Shown here one piece after another: positions 1 through 5,477 of a stretch of 7,058 nucleotides of DNA. The notes under the pieces were generated by a model that was not told the origin of the DNA, did no database searches, and saw nothing but the letters and a program-made list of their open reading frames with translations. The stretch is taken from assembly GCA_002479245.1 (NCBI GenBank), contig DLMG01000031.1, positions 1-7,058 on the forward strand, written 5' to 3'. Origin of the DNA: Verrucomicrobia subdivision 3 bacterium UBA7542. Lineage in GTDB: Bacteria; Verrucomicrobiota; Verrucomicrobiia; Limisphaerales; UBA11358. The stretch's first letter is position 1. Each line of letters begins with the position of its first letter. The position numbers and the translations under genes were made by a program.

Positions 1-513
1 GGGCGTCTTCTCACCCGGAAATTCATATTTGGTCAGCAGGTCGCGGACTTCCATTTCCACCAGGTCCAGCAACTCCTTGTCGTCCACGAGGTCAACCTTG
101 TTCAGGTAAACAACGATGGCGGGCACACCCACTTGGCGGGCCAGCAGCACATGCTCCTTGGTTTGGGGCATCGGTCCTTCGGAAGCGTCCACCACGAGGA
201 TGGCACCGTCCATCTGGGCCGCGCCAGTGATCATGTTTTTGATGAAATCGGCATGGCCCGGGCAGTCAATGTGGGCGTAGTGGCGTTTGTCACTTTGATA
301 CTCCGTGTGGGACACGGCAATGGTGAGGGTCTTGGTTTCGTCGCGCACCGTGCCGCCCTTGGTGATTTCGGCATAGGACTTGAGTTCCGCCAATCCCTTC
401 CGCGACTGCACCATCACAATTGCCGCCGTCAGAGTGGATTTACCGTGGTCAATATGTCCGATCGTGCCGACGTTGACGTGCGGCTTCGTTCGTTGAAATT
501 GCGTTTTAGCCAT
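1..513 (-). CDS. tuf: Elongation factor Tu, N-terminal part (cut by window edge)
   Basis: EF-Tu is the GTPase that carries aminoacyl-tRNA to the ribosomal A site. The visible 171 codons (family length about 395) cover most of the GTP-binding domain. They show the P-loop GHIDHGKS (residues 19-26), DCPGH (83-87) and the guanine-specificity motif NKVD (138-141). The start ATG (513-511) is preceded by AGGAG at 524-520 with six bases between, and the protein opens with the expected [20 protein letters not shown]. Switch I is unusual: the common ARGITI stretch is replaced by residues reading [12 protein letters not shown] (58-69), although the effector Thr (64) is kept. The P-loop ends in Ser rather than the usual Thr. 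The reading frame is intact to the window edge. A tRNA-Thr gene lies 47 bases upstream on the same strand, so co-transcription is likely. Confidence 0.97.
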   Translation of the reverse strand, partial: MAKTQFQRTKPHVNVGTIGHIDHGKSTLTAAIVMVQSRKGLAELKSYAEITKGGTVRDETKTLTIAVSHTEYQSDKRHYAHIDCPGHADFIKNMITGAAQMDGAILVVDASEGPMPQTKEHVLLARQVGVPAIVVYLNKVDLVDDKELLDLVEMEVRDLLTKYEFPGEKTP

Positions 514-560
514 TGTTGTCTCCTGCGTTTAGTTTTTGGTTAACGGTTAAATCTGCGAAC

Positions 561-636
<76 letters not shown>

Positions 637-769
637 GCATTATCATTAGTCCAATCCGATACACAAACACAAAACGACAAAAAAACCCGTCCCCCTCATT
701 TTTTTCTGTCGAAAATCCAAGGGGCAACCGGCTGTTTTTGTCTATTTACGGCTCTACCTGCGGTGGCAA

Positions 770-796
770 ACTATAAAACACCCGCCCTCCTGTCAA
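770..796 (-). promoter_or_regulatory. Candidate sigma-70 promoter for tRNA-Thr and tuf
   Basis: On the minus strand a perfect -35 box TTGACA (796-791) is followed after 15 bases by TATAGT (775-770). The spacer is two bases shorter than ideal, which lowers confidence. Transcription would start near 763, giving a leader of roughly 125 bases before the tRNA. A weaker alternative closer to the tRNA (TTGTGT with TAATGA around 645) is also possible. Confidence 0.4.
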
Positions 797-905
797 CAGG
801 TATTTTAAATTTTTTCCCGGGCGGTTTTTAGCCAAAAACTCCATGCCCAACGTCGGTTGTCCATCAAATCGGGCAAGGCCGGTTTGGCGCGATTTCCTTT
901 TCAAC

Positions 906-970
906 AACGGATTTCACGGATTACACGGATTTTATTTTTTTCCCGATCCGTGTCCTCCGTGTCCTCCGTG
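906..970. repeat. Imperfect inverted repeat built of 9-bp tandem units
   Basis: The left arm (906-930) holds tandem units ACGGATTTC and ACGGATTAC, then ACGGAT. The right arm (946-970) has CCGTGTCCT twice and then CCGTG, and is the near reverse complement of the left. The arms flank a 15-base T-rich loop. Degenerate ACGGATTACACGGAT-type sequences are familiar intergenic repeats in verrucomicrobial and some other environmental genomes (recalled, not searched). The structure could act as a transcription barrier between the two loci, but no proper terminator U-tract supports this. Confidence 0.75.
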
Positions 971-1055
971 GCTTTTTCCTTTTCCTTGTTGGTGTATTCA
1001 TAATTCTAGGACCAATCCTTTCAGATTCAACATTTGGAATATTCCCTTTGTCGTT

Positions 1056-1080
1056 TCAGCCTTCAGCCTTGGCTGGCTGA
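1056..1080. repeat. Small hairpin of TCAGCC-type repeat
   Basis: TCAGC (1056-1060) and CAGCC (1064-1068) pair with GGCTG (1071-1075) and GCTGA (1076-1080) around a TT loop with a three-base bulge. It lies about 50 bases past the stop of the DUF4185 gene, where a terminator might be expected. The minus-strand sequence after it (AAACGACAAAGGG) has no U-run, so an intrinsic terminator is not well supported. The same TCAGCCTT wording recurs in the inverted repeat at 3571-3679. Confidence 0.4.
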
Positions 1081-1128
1081 CGGAAATCTATTTTCGCTCT
1101 TGACCGCTCACGCTAATGGGTGACCCTT

Positions 1129-2244
1129 TCACGGTTTCTGCTGTCTTATTTCAATCTCGACCATTTCGCAGTTGGCATCGAAGCCGGCTTTCTGCAAACT
1201 CAGTGAGTAGGTCAAAATCATCACCCGGCCATTCTCACGGAACAGTTCCGGGTGCAGATAGGCGCAATACACCATCTCCACCTGCTTTCCCTGGCAATAC
1301 TCGGGCACCTCCACCCGGGCAACCGGCGGGCTCCAAGGGCCATCAGGCGCATCGGCAACATGAAAACGAATCTCGCGGGGGTGATCGAAGTCACTGGAGG
1401 AAGCCATCATATATTTTTTTAGATACGGATTCCAGGCAACGGAGACCTGACCCGGGACGCTTTTGACTAGAAGCGCTGCCGCCTCTTTCCTGGGCGAGAA
1501 TTCCTGGCTGGCACCGGCGTAGAACTCATACGCATCGGGGTCCTCGATTTTTTCCGGACGCACCCGGGCCAGGGCGACCCCCTGCTTCCCCTTGAATTCC
1601 TTGATCCCAAAAAGATAGAGCCAGCCGTCAGCCTCAATGACCTGGGTGGGCTCGACGGGAAAGCGCCAATCCCCATGCGGTCGCAGCCGCTCGTAAGGTC
1701 CGAGCGCCACTTTTGAGCAGCCGAGACCGGAACCAACGCCGCGGAAGTCCCATTGACCATTCCCAAAAACCTCGATCAACGAATAAAAAAGGTAGTATTG
1801 GCCGTTCACGTGGATTCCGCCCAGCGGCCAGATCCGGTAACGCTCGGCCGGCTGTTCATCCGGCAGGAACTCAAAGGGCGAAACGGCGTCACCGTTGCTG
1901 GACACGAGATAATTGAACGCGGGCGGATAATTTTTGGCCTTGTCGGCGAGAAAAGCGATGGAACAGGATACGGCTCCACCCGCAAAGAGCGGAGCCCCCT
2001 CGGCGGACCGGGAACCTTTGAAAGTGTCGCCGAAGGCCCAGATCGCTCCGCCGGGGACGACGAAAGACTCCCCGCCATCCTGGGAAACAATCGAAGCCTT
2101 GGCGTGCGCCCTGTTCCAAAGCGAGCCGAAGAATCTGGTTTGGATAATTACGAAGGGCCCGTCCATCTGCTTCTCCGCCGGCGAGGAGGGCGAACAACCC
2201 GAAAGCATGGCCGTCAAGCCCAGTGCTATGAAAAGCCATTTCAT
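1129..2244 (-). CDS. Secreted lipoprotein with DUF4185 (beta-propeller type)
   Basis: Predicted 371-residue lipoprotein. The N-terminus MKWLFIALGLTAMLSGC has a Lys, a hydrophobic stretch and a lipobox LSGC with Cys17, so it should be anchored outside the inner membrane. The remainder resembles DUF4185/glycosidase-like five-bladed propellers. Blade-like strands include SQDGGESF and GGAIWAFGDTF (about 55-75), a GGIHVNGQYYLFYS blade near 142-155, VSVAWNPYLKKYMMASS (267-283) and HPELFRENGRVMILTYS (331-347). Exact activity is unknown; a glycoside-binding or hydrolytic role is inferred. The start was placed at ATG 2244-2242 because it has AAGGA at 2253-2249 and gives a clean signal peptide. The reading frame stays open 33 codons further up to an ATG at 2343, but that part is made of dispersed repeat. 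The gene is 267 bases from fic and probably a separate unit. Confidence 0.85.
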   Translation of the reverse strand: MKWLFIALGLTAMLSGCSPSSPAEKQMDGPFVIIQTRFFGSLWNRAHAKASIVSQDGGESFVVPGGAIWAFGDTFKGSRSAEGAPLFAGGAVSCSIAFLADKAKNYPPAFNYLVSSNGDAVSPFEFLPDEQPAERYRIWPLGGIHVNGQYYLFYSLIEVFGNGQWDFRGVGSGLGCSKVALGPYERLRPHGDWRFPVEPTQVIEADGWLYLFGIKEFKGKQGVALARVRPEKIEDPDAYEFYAGASQEFSPRKEAAALLVKSVPGQVSVAWNPYLKKYMMASSSDFDHPREIRFHVADAPDGPWSPPVARVEVPEYCQGKQVEMVYCAYLHPELFRENGRVMILTYSLSLQKAGFDANCEMVEIEIRQQKP

Positions 2245-2316
2245 AATTTCCTTCTTGTCGCGCCGATTGGCGCTGATGAGTGAAGATTCGCGGTTGGGTT
2301 GCTGGAGGAGTTGAGC

Positions 2317-2335
2317 GTTGATGGTTGAGGGTTGA
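2317..2335. repeat. Dispersed repeat, copy 1 (GTTGATGGTTGAGGGTTGA)
   Basis: This 19-base sequence is identical to 6971-6989. It lies just upstream of the DUF4185 gene in a GTTGAG-rich stretch (2291-2336). Because it stays open in the same frame, it creates a false N-terminal extension of the lipoprotein. Confidence 0.85.
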
Positions 2336-2371
2336 GAGGCCATGCGTCAGTTCAATGCCCGGTTTTGAGTT

Positions 2372-2518
2372 GTTACCTAATTCATTACCTATTTAATCTG
2401 GTATTACCTAATTGAGCTTCGTTGCTTCGTAATACACTCATTTTTACATGCTTTTGAGATAATACCCTCTTTCTCAATACGTAGTTTAATACCTAGTTTA
2501 CGAGTTAATACCTAGTTT
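2372..2518. repeat. Array of degenerate 12-bp repeats at the 3' end of fic
   Basis: On the minus strand the unit is close to AAACTAGGTATT. Eight copies, full or degenerate, can be placed by their plus-strand ACC or equivalent at 2375, 2387, 2406, 2434, 2464, 2479, 2491 and 2510. The first three and last three share the spacing 12 then 19 and are offset by exactly 104 bases, which suggests duplication of a larger block. The fic stop codon TAG (2514-2512) is part of the last copy. The array is clearly more AT-rich than the flanking genes. Its role is unknown; protein-binding iterons or decayed coding repeats are both possible. Confidence 0.7.
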
Positions 2519-3558
2519 CCGACTTTCTCCCATTTTGCGCTCCGGCCAGTGCCGAGAGACTTGACTTTCTTTTCCTTTTGCAGCCGGGCAAGGAGCCGGC
2601 GGATCAAATCCAAACCGACGCCGGGACATTCGGCCTGCAAATCAGCGACACGAAAGGTGCTGATCTGGCGTTCAACTGCCGCCAGAACCGCGGCCGTCTT
2701 CTCGCCGCGCGGAGATTTTATTTGGCCGAGGCGCTGCTCAAATTCCTTGCACGCGTGCGTGAGGATGAAGAGCAGGAAATTCATCGCCGGCCACGGGTTG
2801 TGTTTGCCCTCGTGCCAGCGTTGCGAGGATTGCTCGAGGATTTCGTAATACCGCTCCTTGTTGTCCTCGATGATGCGTTCGAGGCTGATGTAGCGCCCGG
2901 CTTCGATGCCGCAATGGTAGCAGGCGAGCAGGAACAACAGGCGGGAGACACGGCCATTGCCGTCGCGGAACGGATGGATGCAGAGGAAATCGAGGTTCAA
3001 CGCGGCGGCAAGCACGAGCGGGTGAACCCATTTCTCGCGCATCCCGCGCTGCCAGAGTTCGATCATTTCGGCCATTGCCTTGGGCGTTTGTTTCGCGGGC
3101 AGGGTTTTAAAGCGCACGCGGCTGCGCCCATCGGCGTAAGTCTGGATGATGTCCACGTCCTTTTCCTTGTAGATGCCGGCGTCCCAGATTTCGCCGCGAG
3201 AAAGTTTGTGGAGTTTTTTTATGGTGGTTTCGGAGACGGGTAGTTTCGCGCTGTTTTGGTGGATAAGATTCAACGCGTCGCGATAGCCGCGCACTTCCTC
3301 CTCGTCGCGATCACGCAGCGCGGGTTTGCCGAACATGAGCGTGGCAACGCGGGATTTGTCCACCTCGACGCCTTCGATGCGATTGGAGGAAATGGCGCTT
3401 TCGATGAGGGCATGCTCGCGGAGCACTTTGAGTTTCTGCGGAGATTGGCGGGTGAACAATTCCTGTTTGCCGCGCGCCTCGGCCAGGTCAGTCAGATACC
3501 ACGTTGTCCGCGTGGGCAGCGTGGGCGGTTCGGCTGCGAGTTGGCGCAGGGTCATCAT
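2512..3558 (-). CDS. fic: Fic family protein (class II AMP-transferase) with C-terminal winged helix
   Basis: Fic enzymes usually transfer AMP from ATP to a hydroxyl side chain of a target protein. This 348-residue protein has a Fic_N-like N-terminus and the inhibitory motif SNRIEG (58-63), with Glu62 as the expected inhibitory residue. The position of that motif before the Fic core makes it class II. The substrate flap is around 128-155, and the full catalytic motif HPFRDGNGRVSR spans 195-206 with His195. A winged-helix-like tail (about 285-345) may bind DNA. All key residues are intact, so it is probably active and self-inhibited. The ATG at 3558-3556 is followed by a second ATG. No Shine-Dalgarno is visible, but the preceding small ORF ends in a TGA overlapping the start (ATGATGA), so coupled translation is plausible. 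Fic genes are often found in type I restriction loci, and a truncated hsdR lies upstream. The target is unknown. Confidence 0.95.
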   Translation of the reverse strand: MMTLRQLAAEPPTLPTRTTWYLTDLAEARGKQELFTRQSPQKLKVLREHALIESAISSNRIEGVEVDKSRVATLMFGKPALRDRDEEEVRGYRDALNLIHQNSAKLPVSETTIKKLHKLSRGEIWDAGIYKEKDVDIIQTYADGRSRVRFKTLPAKQTPKAMAEMIELWQRGMREKWVHPLVLAAALNLDFLCIHPFRDGNGRVSRLLFLLACYHCGIEAGRYISLERIIEDNKERYYEILEQSSQRWHEGKHNPWPAMNFLLFILTHACKEFEQRLGQIKSPRGEKTAAVLAAVERQISTFRVADLQAECPGVGLDLIRRLLARLQKEKKVKSLGTGRSAKWEKVGN

Positions 3559-3764
3559 GGGACGAATGCTAAAGGCTGAATGCCAAAGGCTAAAGGATTG
3601 AATGCAGCGCGATTTGCGACGATTCTGTTTTTGTCCGTTTTCATAAAATTCAGCCTTTTGCCTTTATCCTTCAGCCTTTTTGCGATGGCGGGGAGCAAGG
3701 CATCCAACTCGGCGGCGGCCTGCCCCGTGTTATTTACGGCGGTCTCGGCTTGCGGGTGTTTCAT
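3555..3764 (-). CDS. Small ORF before fic, possibly a decayed HsdS-like remnant
   Basis: Sixty-nine codons. The start ATG (3764-3762) overlaps the TGA of the preceding reading frame (ATGA), and its TGA (3557-3555) overlaps the ATG of fic, a pattern typical of coupled genes in an operon. Residues 5-27 read QAETAVNNTGQAAAELDALL followed by PAI. This resembles from memory the C-terminal tail of type I specificity subunits (ETAAELDALLP-type followed by a KAF-GEL ending), but with an insertion and without the ending. Residues about 30-66 are translated inverted repeat, not an obvious protein. No Shine-Dalgarno is clear. It may be a real small protein, a translational relay into fic, or debris. Confidence 0.35.
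   Translation of the reverse strand: MKHPQAETAVNNTGQAAAELDALLPAIAKRLKDKGKRLNFMKTDKNRIVANRAAFNPLAFGIQPLAFVP
3571..3679. repeat. Large imperfect inverted repeat upstream of fic
   Basis: The left arm (3571-3603) carries AAAGGCTGAATGCCAAAGGC and then TAAAGGATTGAAT. The right arm (3648-3679), read in reverse complement, gives AAAGGCTGAAGGATAAAGGC and then AAAAGGCTGAAT. About 27 of 33 positions pair. The 44-base loop is unrelated sequence. The wording belongs to the TCAGCCTTT class of intergenic repeats also seen at 1056-1080. It overlaps the second half of the small ORF at 3555-3764. Confidence 0.75.
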
Positions 3765-3826
3765 TTCTTCAAATCTTCGGTGATGGTGGGGAATTGTTCC
3801 AGGGCGGCTTCGAGGTCAAACCGCGA
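3761..3826 (-). pseudogene. C-terminal coding remnant of an unidentified gene
   Basis: The minus-strand frame ending in the TGA at 3763-3761 reads SRFDLEAALEQFPTITEDLK and then K and stop. It has the look of a genuine protein C-terminus and overlaps the next ATG as ATGA. Upstream it merges into the last codons of the (alpha/alpha)6-barrel gene and meets a stop at 3856-3854, so no start of its own is present. It could be the end of a lost restriction-modification gene such as hsdM or hsdR, but I do not recognise the family. Confidence 0.35.
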
Positions 3827-3827
3827 T

Positions 3828-5138
3828 TCATTTGGCCCATTCCGGAAAGGCGGTCATCGCGTCGAGGAGGTTATGCAGCTTGTCGGTATGGGCGTCTTCC
3901 TGCCAACCGCCGCGACCACTCTTTGTCGCCTGGTCGCCCGGACAGCCATCGTCGTTGACGGCATACAGACAGTAGTTCAAGGCCTGCCGGGCCACGGCCT
4001 TGAATTCATTCGACCCGGTGGCTTTGCTGTACATCGCCAGCACCGCGCCGTAGGTGGAAAGGATGCCTCCCCAAGGGTCCATGTCGTTGGTCTGCTCCCC
4101 ACAAACCGCAACTCCATCGCGAACGGTTATGAACCGGCGGTTGACAAATTCGATCAGTGCCCGGGAGTCTTGCTTCCAGTACGGATCCAGCGCGTCTTGT
4201 TTCTCGATCAGGTAGCGGGCAAGGTTGAGTGGCGACCAGGCGGTGCGGTTGTCCAGTTCATGGTGATCTTCAAAGAACTGCACCCAGAGCAGTCCGTCCT
4301 GCGTCAGGTTTGGGATCTGGAATTTCTTGATCCACTCCCACAGTTTGTCGCGGGAAGGCTTAAATTCCGGATGACCATGCTCAATCAGCTTGTCGAAGAG
4401 CCGGAGAATGAAAGACATGTCGCCGGAAACCTCGCCCCGAGGTTCACCCGTCCGATAATCCGCGCGGAACGGCCAGGGCGAATTCGTGGCTGTCCCTTCG
4501 CGCATGTTGGCCGCCAGCACGCGCGCGTTTTGCAGCGCCTGTTGGAGATACTTTTCGTCCGGCGTCTCCTCGAACAGTAAAAGGAGTGCGTAACCAGCAA
4601 TGCCGCCTTTGTCCGCCTCAATTTCGCAAGGTTTGTCGTCCTGGGAACCACAGTCGGGCGGTTGCGGAAATTTTTCCTGCCAACCAGTAGAGCGGGTAAA
4701 GTGCGGATACTTGCCGGTGTCCGGAGTTATCGCTTCTTTGACGAGATAATCACCCATGTAGCGCGCCATTTGAAGCGGCCGGGGGTCTTTCTTCCCCTTG
4801 TAAGCGTAATATTTCAAGTAGGAGATTATGCCCATGCCGTTCTGCGTTGCCGGGATGAGCGAGGAGCGGTTGGCAATTGCCTGGTAATTGCCGTCCATGA
4901 ACGTCAGATAAACAAAGCGCGGATAACCGTGCTCGACGGGGCACCTGAAATACCATTTCACCTCCCGGTCGATGGCGTCGCCCCACGACGTCCAAGGTTG
5001 CAGCATACCGCGCTCATCGTAAACCGCGGGGTGATTGCCGATTATTGATGCCGGAGCCGATAGTCCGGATGGAAAGGGAACAATCGATAGCAGAAGCGGC
5101 AAAGCGAACTTAACGATGGGTCGTGGCAAATGTTTCAT
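3828..5138 (-). CDS. Secreted (alpha/alpha)6-barrel protein, glycosidase/epimerase-like
   Basis: A 436-residue protein with an N-terminal signal peptide: Lys/Arg-rich start MKHLPRPIVK, hydrophobic FALPLLLSIV, likely cleavage after LSA at residue 28. The mature part is rich in paired helices typical of six-hairpin toroid folds. Examples are MGIISYLKYYAYKG (102-115), GIAGYALLLLFEETPDEKYLQQALQNARVLA (179-209), MSFILRLFDKLIEHG (241-255) and NLARYLIEKQDALDP (305-319). Acidic and aromatic residues that could line an active site include CEIEADKGG (171-179) and the NDMDPWGG stretch (351-358). This suggests a polysaccharide lyase, unsaturated glycosidase or sugar epimerase acting outside the cytoplasm, but I cannot name the family. 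The ATG at 5138 has no clear ribosome site. It lies between hsdR and fic although unrelated in theme. Confidence 0.82.
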   Translation of the reverse strand: MKHLPRPIVKFALPLLLSIVPFPSGLSAPASIIGNHPAVYDERGMLQPWTSWGDAIDREVKWYFRCPVEHGYPRFVYLTFMDGNYQAIANRSSLIPATQNGMGIISYLKYYAYKGKKDPRPLQMARYMGDYLVKEAITPDTGKYPHFTRSTGWQEKFPQPPDCGSQDDKPCEIEADKGGIAGYALLLLFEETPDEKYLQQALQNARVLAANMREGTATNSPWPFRADYRTGEPRGEVSGDMSFILRLFDKLIEHGHPEFKPSRDKLWEWIKKFQIPNLTQDGLLWVQFFEDHHELDNRTAWSPLNLARYLIEKQDALDPYWKQDSRALIEFVNRRFITVRDGVAVCGEQTNDMDPWGGILSTYGAVLAMYSKATGSNEFKAVARQALNYCLYAVNDDGCPGDQATKSGRGGWQEDAHTDKLHNLLDAMTAFPEWAK

Positions 5139-5285
5139 TCGTTTTAGCGTTTGATTTTCAGGATGCGACCGAGGCGGATGGGCTTCATGGCGAACGAACC
5201 CAAGCTGGGCGACGATGGCCGGAAGTCAAGCCCCGACAAAACTCAAATGGCCCGGCGACCGAGCGCGCCCCCTGTCCATCGACTT

Positions 5286-5310
5286 GCCACGTGGCGCAGC
5301 TTTACGTGGC
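5286..5310. repeat. Palindrome GCCACGTGGC with a second ACGTGGC half
   Basis: A perfect 10-bp palindrome GCCACGTGGC (5286-5295) is followed by a partial copy TACGTGGCC (5303-5311). The ACGTGGC cores start 15 bases apart. It lies about 150 bases upstream of the barrel-protein gene and could be a regulator-binding site, but this is inference from shape only. Confidence 0.4.
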
Positions 5311-5319
5311 CAAACCAGC

Positions 5320-5373
5320 CAATCACAAGAATCGCCCCGTTTCATTCTCACGGTAAGTTCTTCAATCACAAGA
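5320..5373. repeat. Direct repeat CAATCACAAGA (two copies)
   Basis: Exact 11-base copies at 5320-5330 and 5363-5373, 43 bases apart (about four helical turns). Both are in the non-coding stretch upstream of the barrel-protein gene and next to the 34-bp palindrome. An operator role is possible but untested. Confidence 0.5.
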
Positions 5374-5376
5374 TGT

Positions 5377-5439
5377 TTACAAAACTTTGTCGCATATGCG
5401 ACAAAGTTTTGTCATCCTCGTTCTCGACTTTTTTGTCAT
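5377..5439 (-). CDS. Possible 20-codon ORF across the palindrome
   Basis: The ATG at 5439-5437 is preceded by AAGGA (5447-5443) with a short three-base spacer, much like the start of the DUF4185 gene. It encodes MTKKSRTRMTKLCRICDKVL and ends in TAA (5379-5377). The last twelve codons are the palindrome itself. The upstream frame is also open (VSFEAVKESLLKGI), so it may instead be the end of a decayed longer frame. Too short to judge by sequence alone. Confidence 0.25.
   Translation of the reverse strand: MTKKSRTRMTKLCRICDKVL
5379..5412. repeat. Perfect 34-bp palindrome centred on CATATG
   Basis: The half ACAAAACTTTGTCGCAT (5379-5395) is followed immediately by its exact reverse complement (5396-5412) with no loop. 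TTTGTC half-sites occur at 5386 and 5408 and again just outside at 5432, spaced 22 and 24 bases, roughly two helical turns. No T-tract follows on either strand, so it does not look like an intrinsic terminator. The TTTGTCGC...GCGACAAA design resembles operators of small helix-turn-helix regulators. Confidence 0.85.
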
Positions 5440-5477
5440 AATTCCTTTCAGGAGTGATTCTTTCACGGCTTCAAAAC

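Larger units (their letters stand above)
637..1128. other. Non-coding region between tRNA-Thr and the DUF4185 gene
   Basis: No supportable gene lies here. The part near the tRNA (637-830) is AT-rich, with T and A runs and the candidate tuf promoter. A small inverted repeat, GTTTTT at 824-829 with AAAAAC at 834-839, follows. Positions 906-970 hold tandem 9-bp units forming a long inverted repeat, and 1056-1080 a GC-rich hairpin. Short ORFs are present on the plus strand, but they lack ribosome sites and their products look like translated repeats. Confidence 0.7.

Noticed and set aside
133..543. Plus-strand ORF over tuf
   Set aside because: Antisense to a perfectly conserved EF-Tu frame.
1056..1080. 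Terminator of the DUF4185 gene
   Set aside because: The hairpin is short and bulged, and the minus-strand sequence after it lacks a U-run; kept only as a repeat.
1753..2283. Plus-strand ORFs over the DUF4185 gene
   Set aside because: Antisense shadows; the minus frame has the lipobox, ribosome site and propeller-like strands.
2372..2518. CRISPR array
   Set aside because: The repeats are 12 bases, degenerate and irregularly spaced (12 to 30), with no constant spacer length and no cas genes.
3750..4580. Plus-strand ORF of 276 codons
   Set aside because: Antisense to the (alpha/alpha)6-barrel gene, which has a signal peptide and a full-length frame. Nothing recognisable on the plus side.
5379..5412. 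Palindrome as an intrinsic terminator of hsdR
   Set aside because: There is no loop and no U-tract after the stem on either strand; only CATCC or AAACATC follows.
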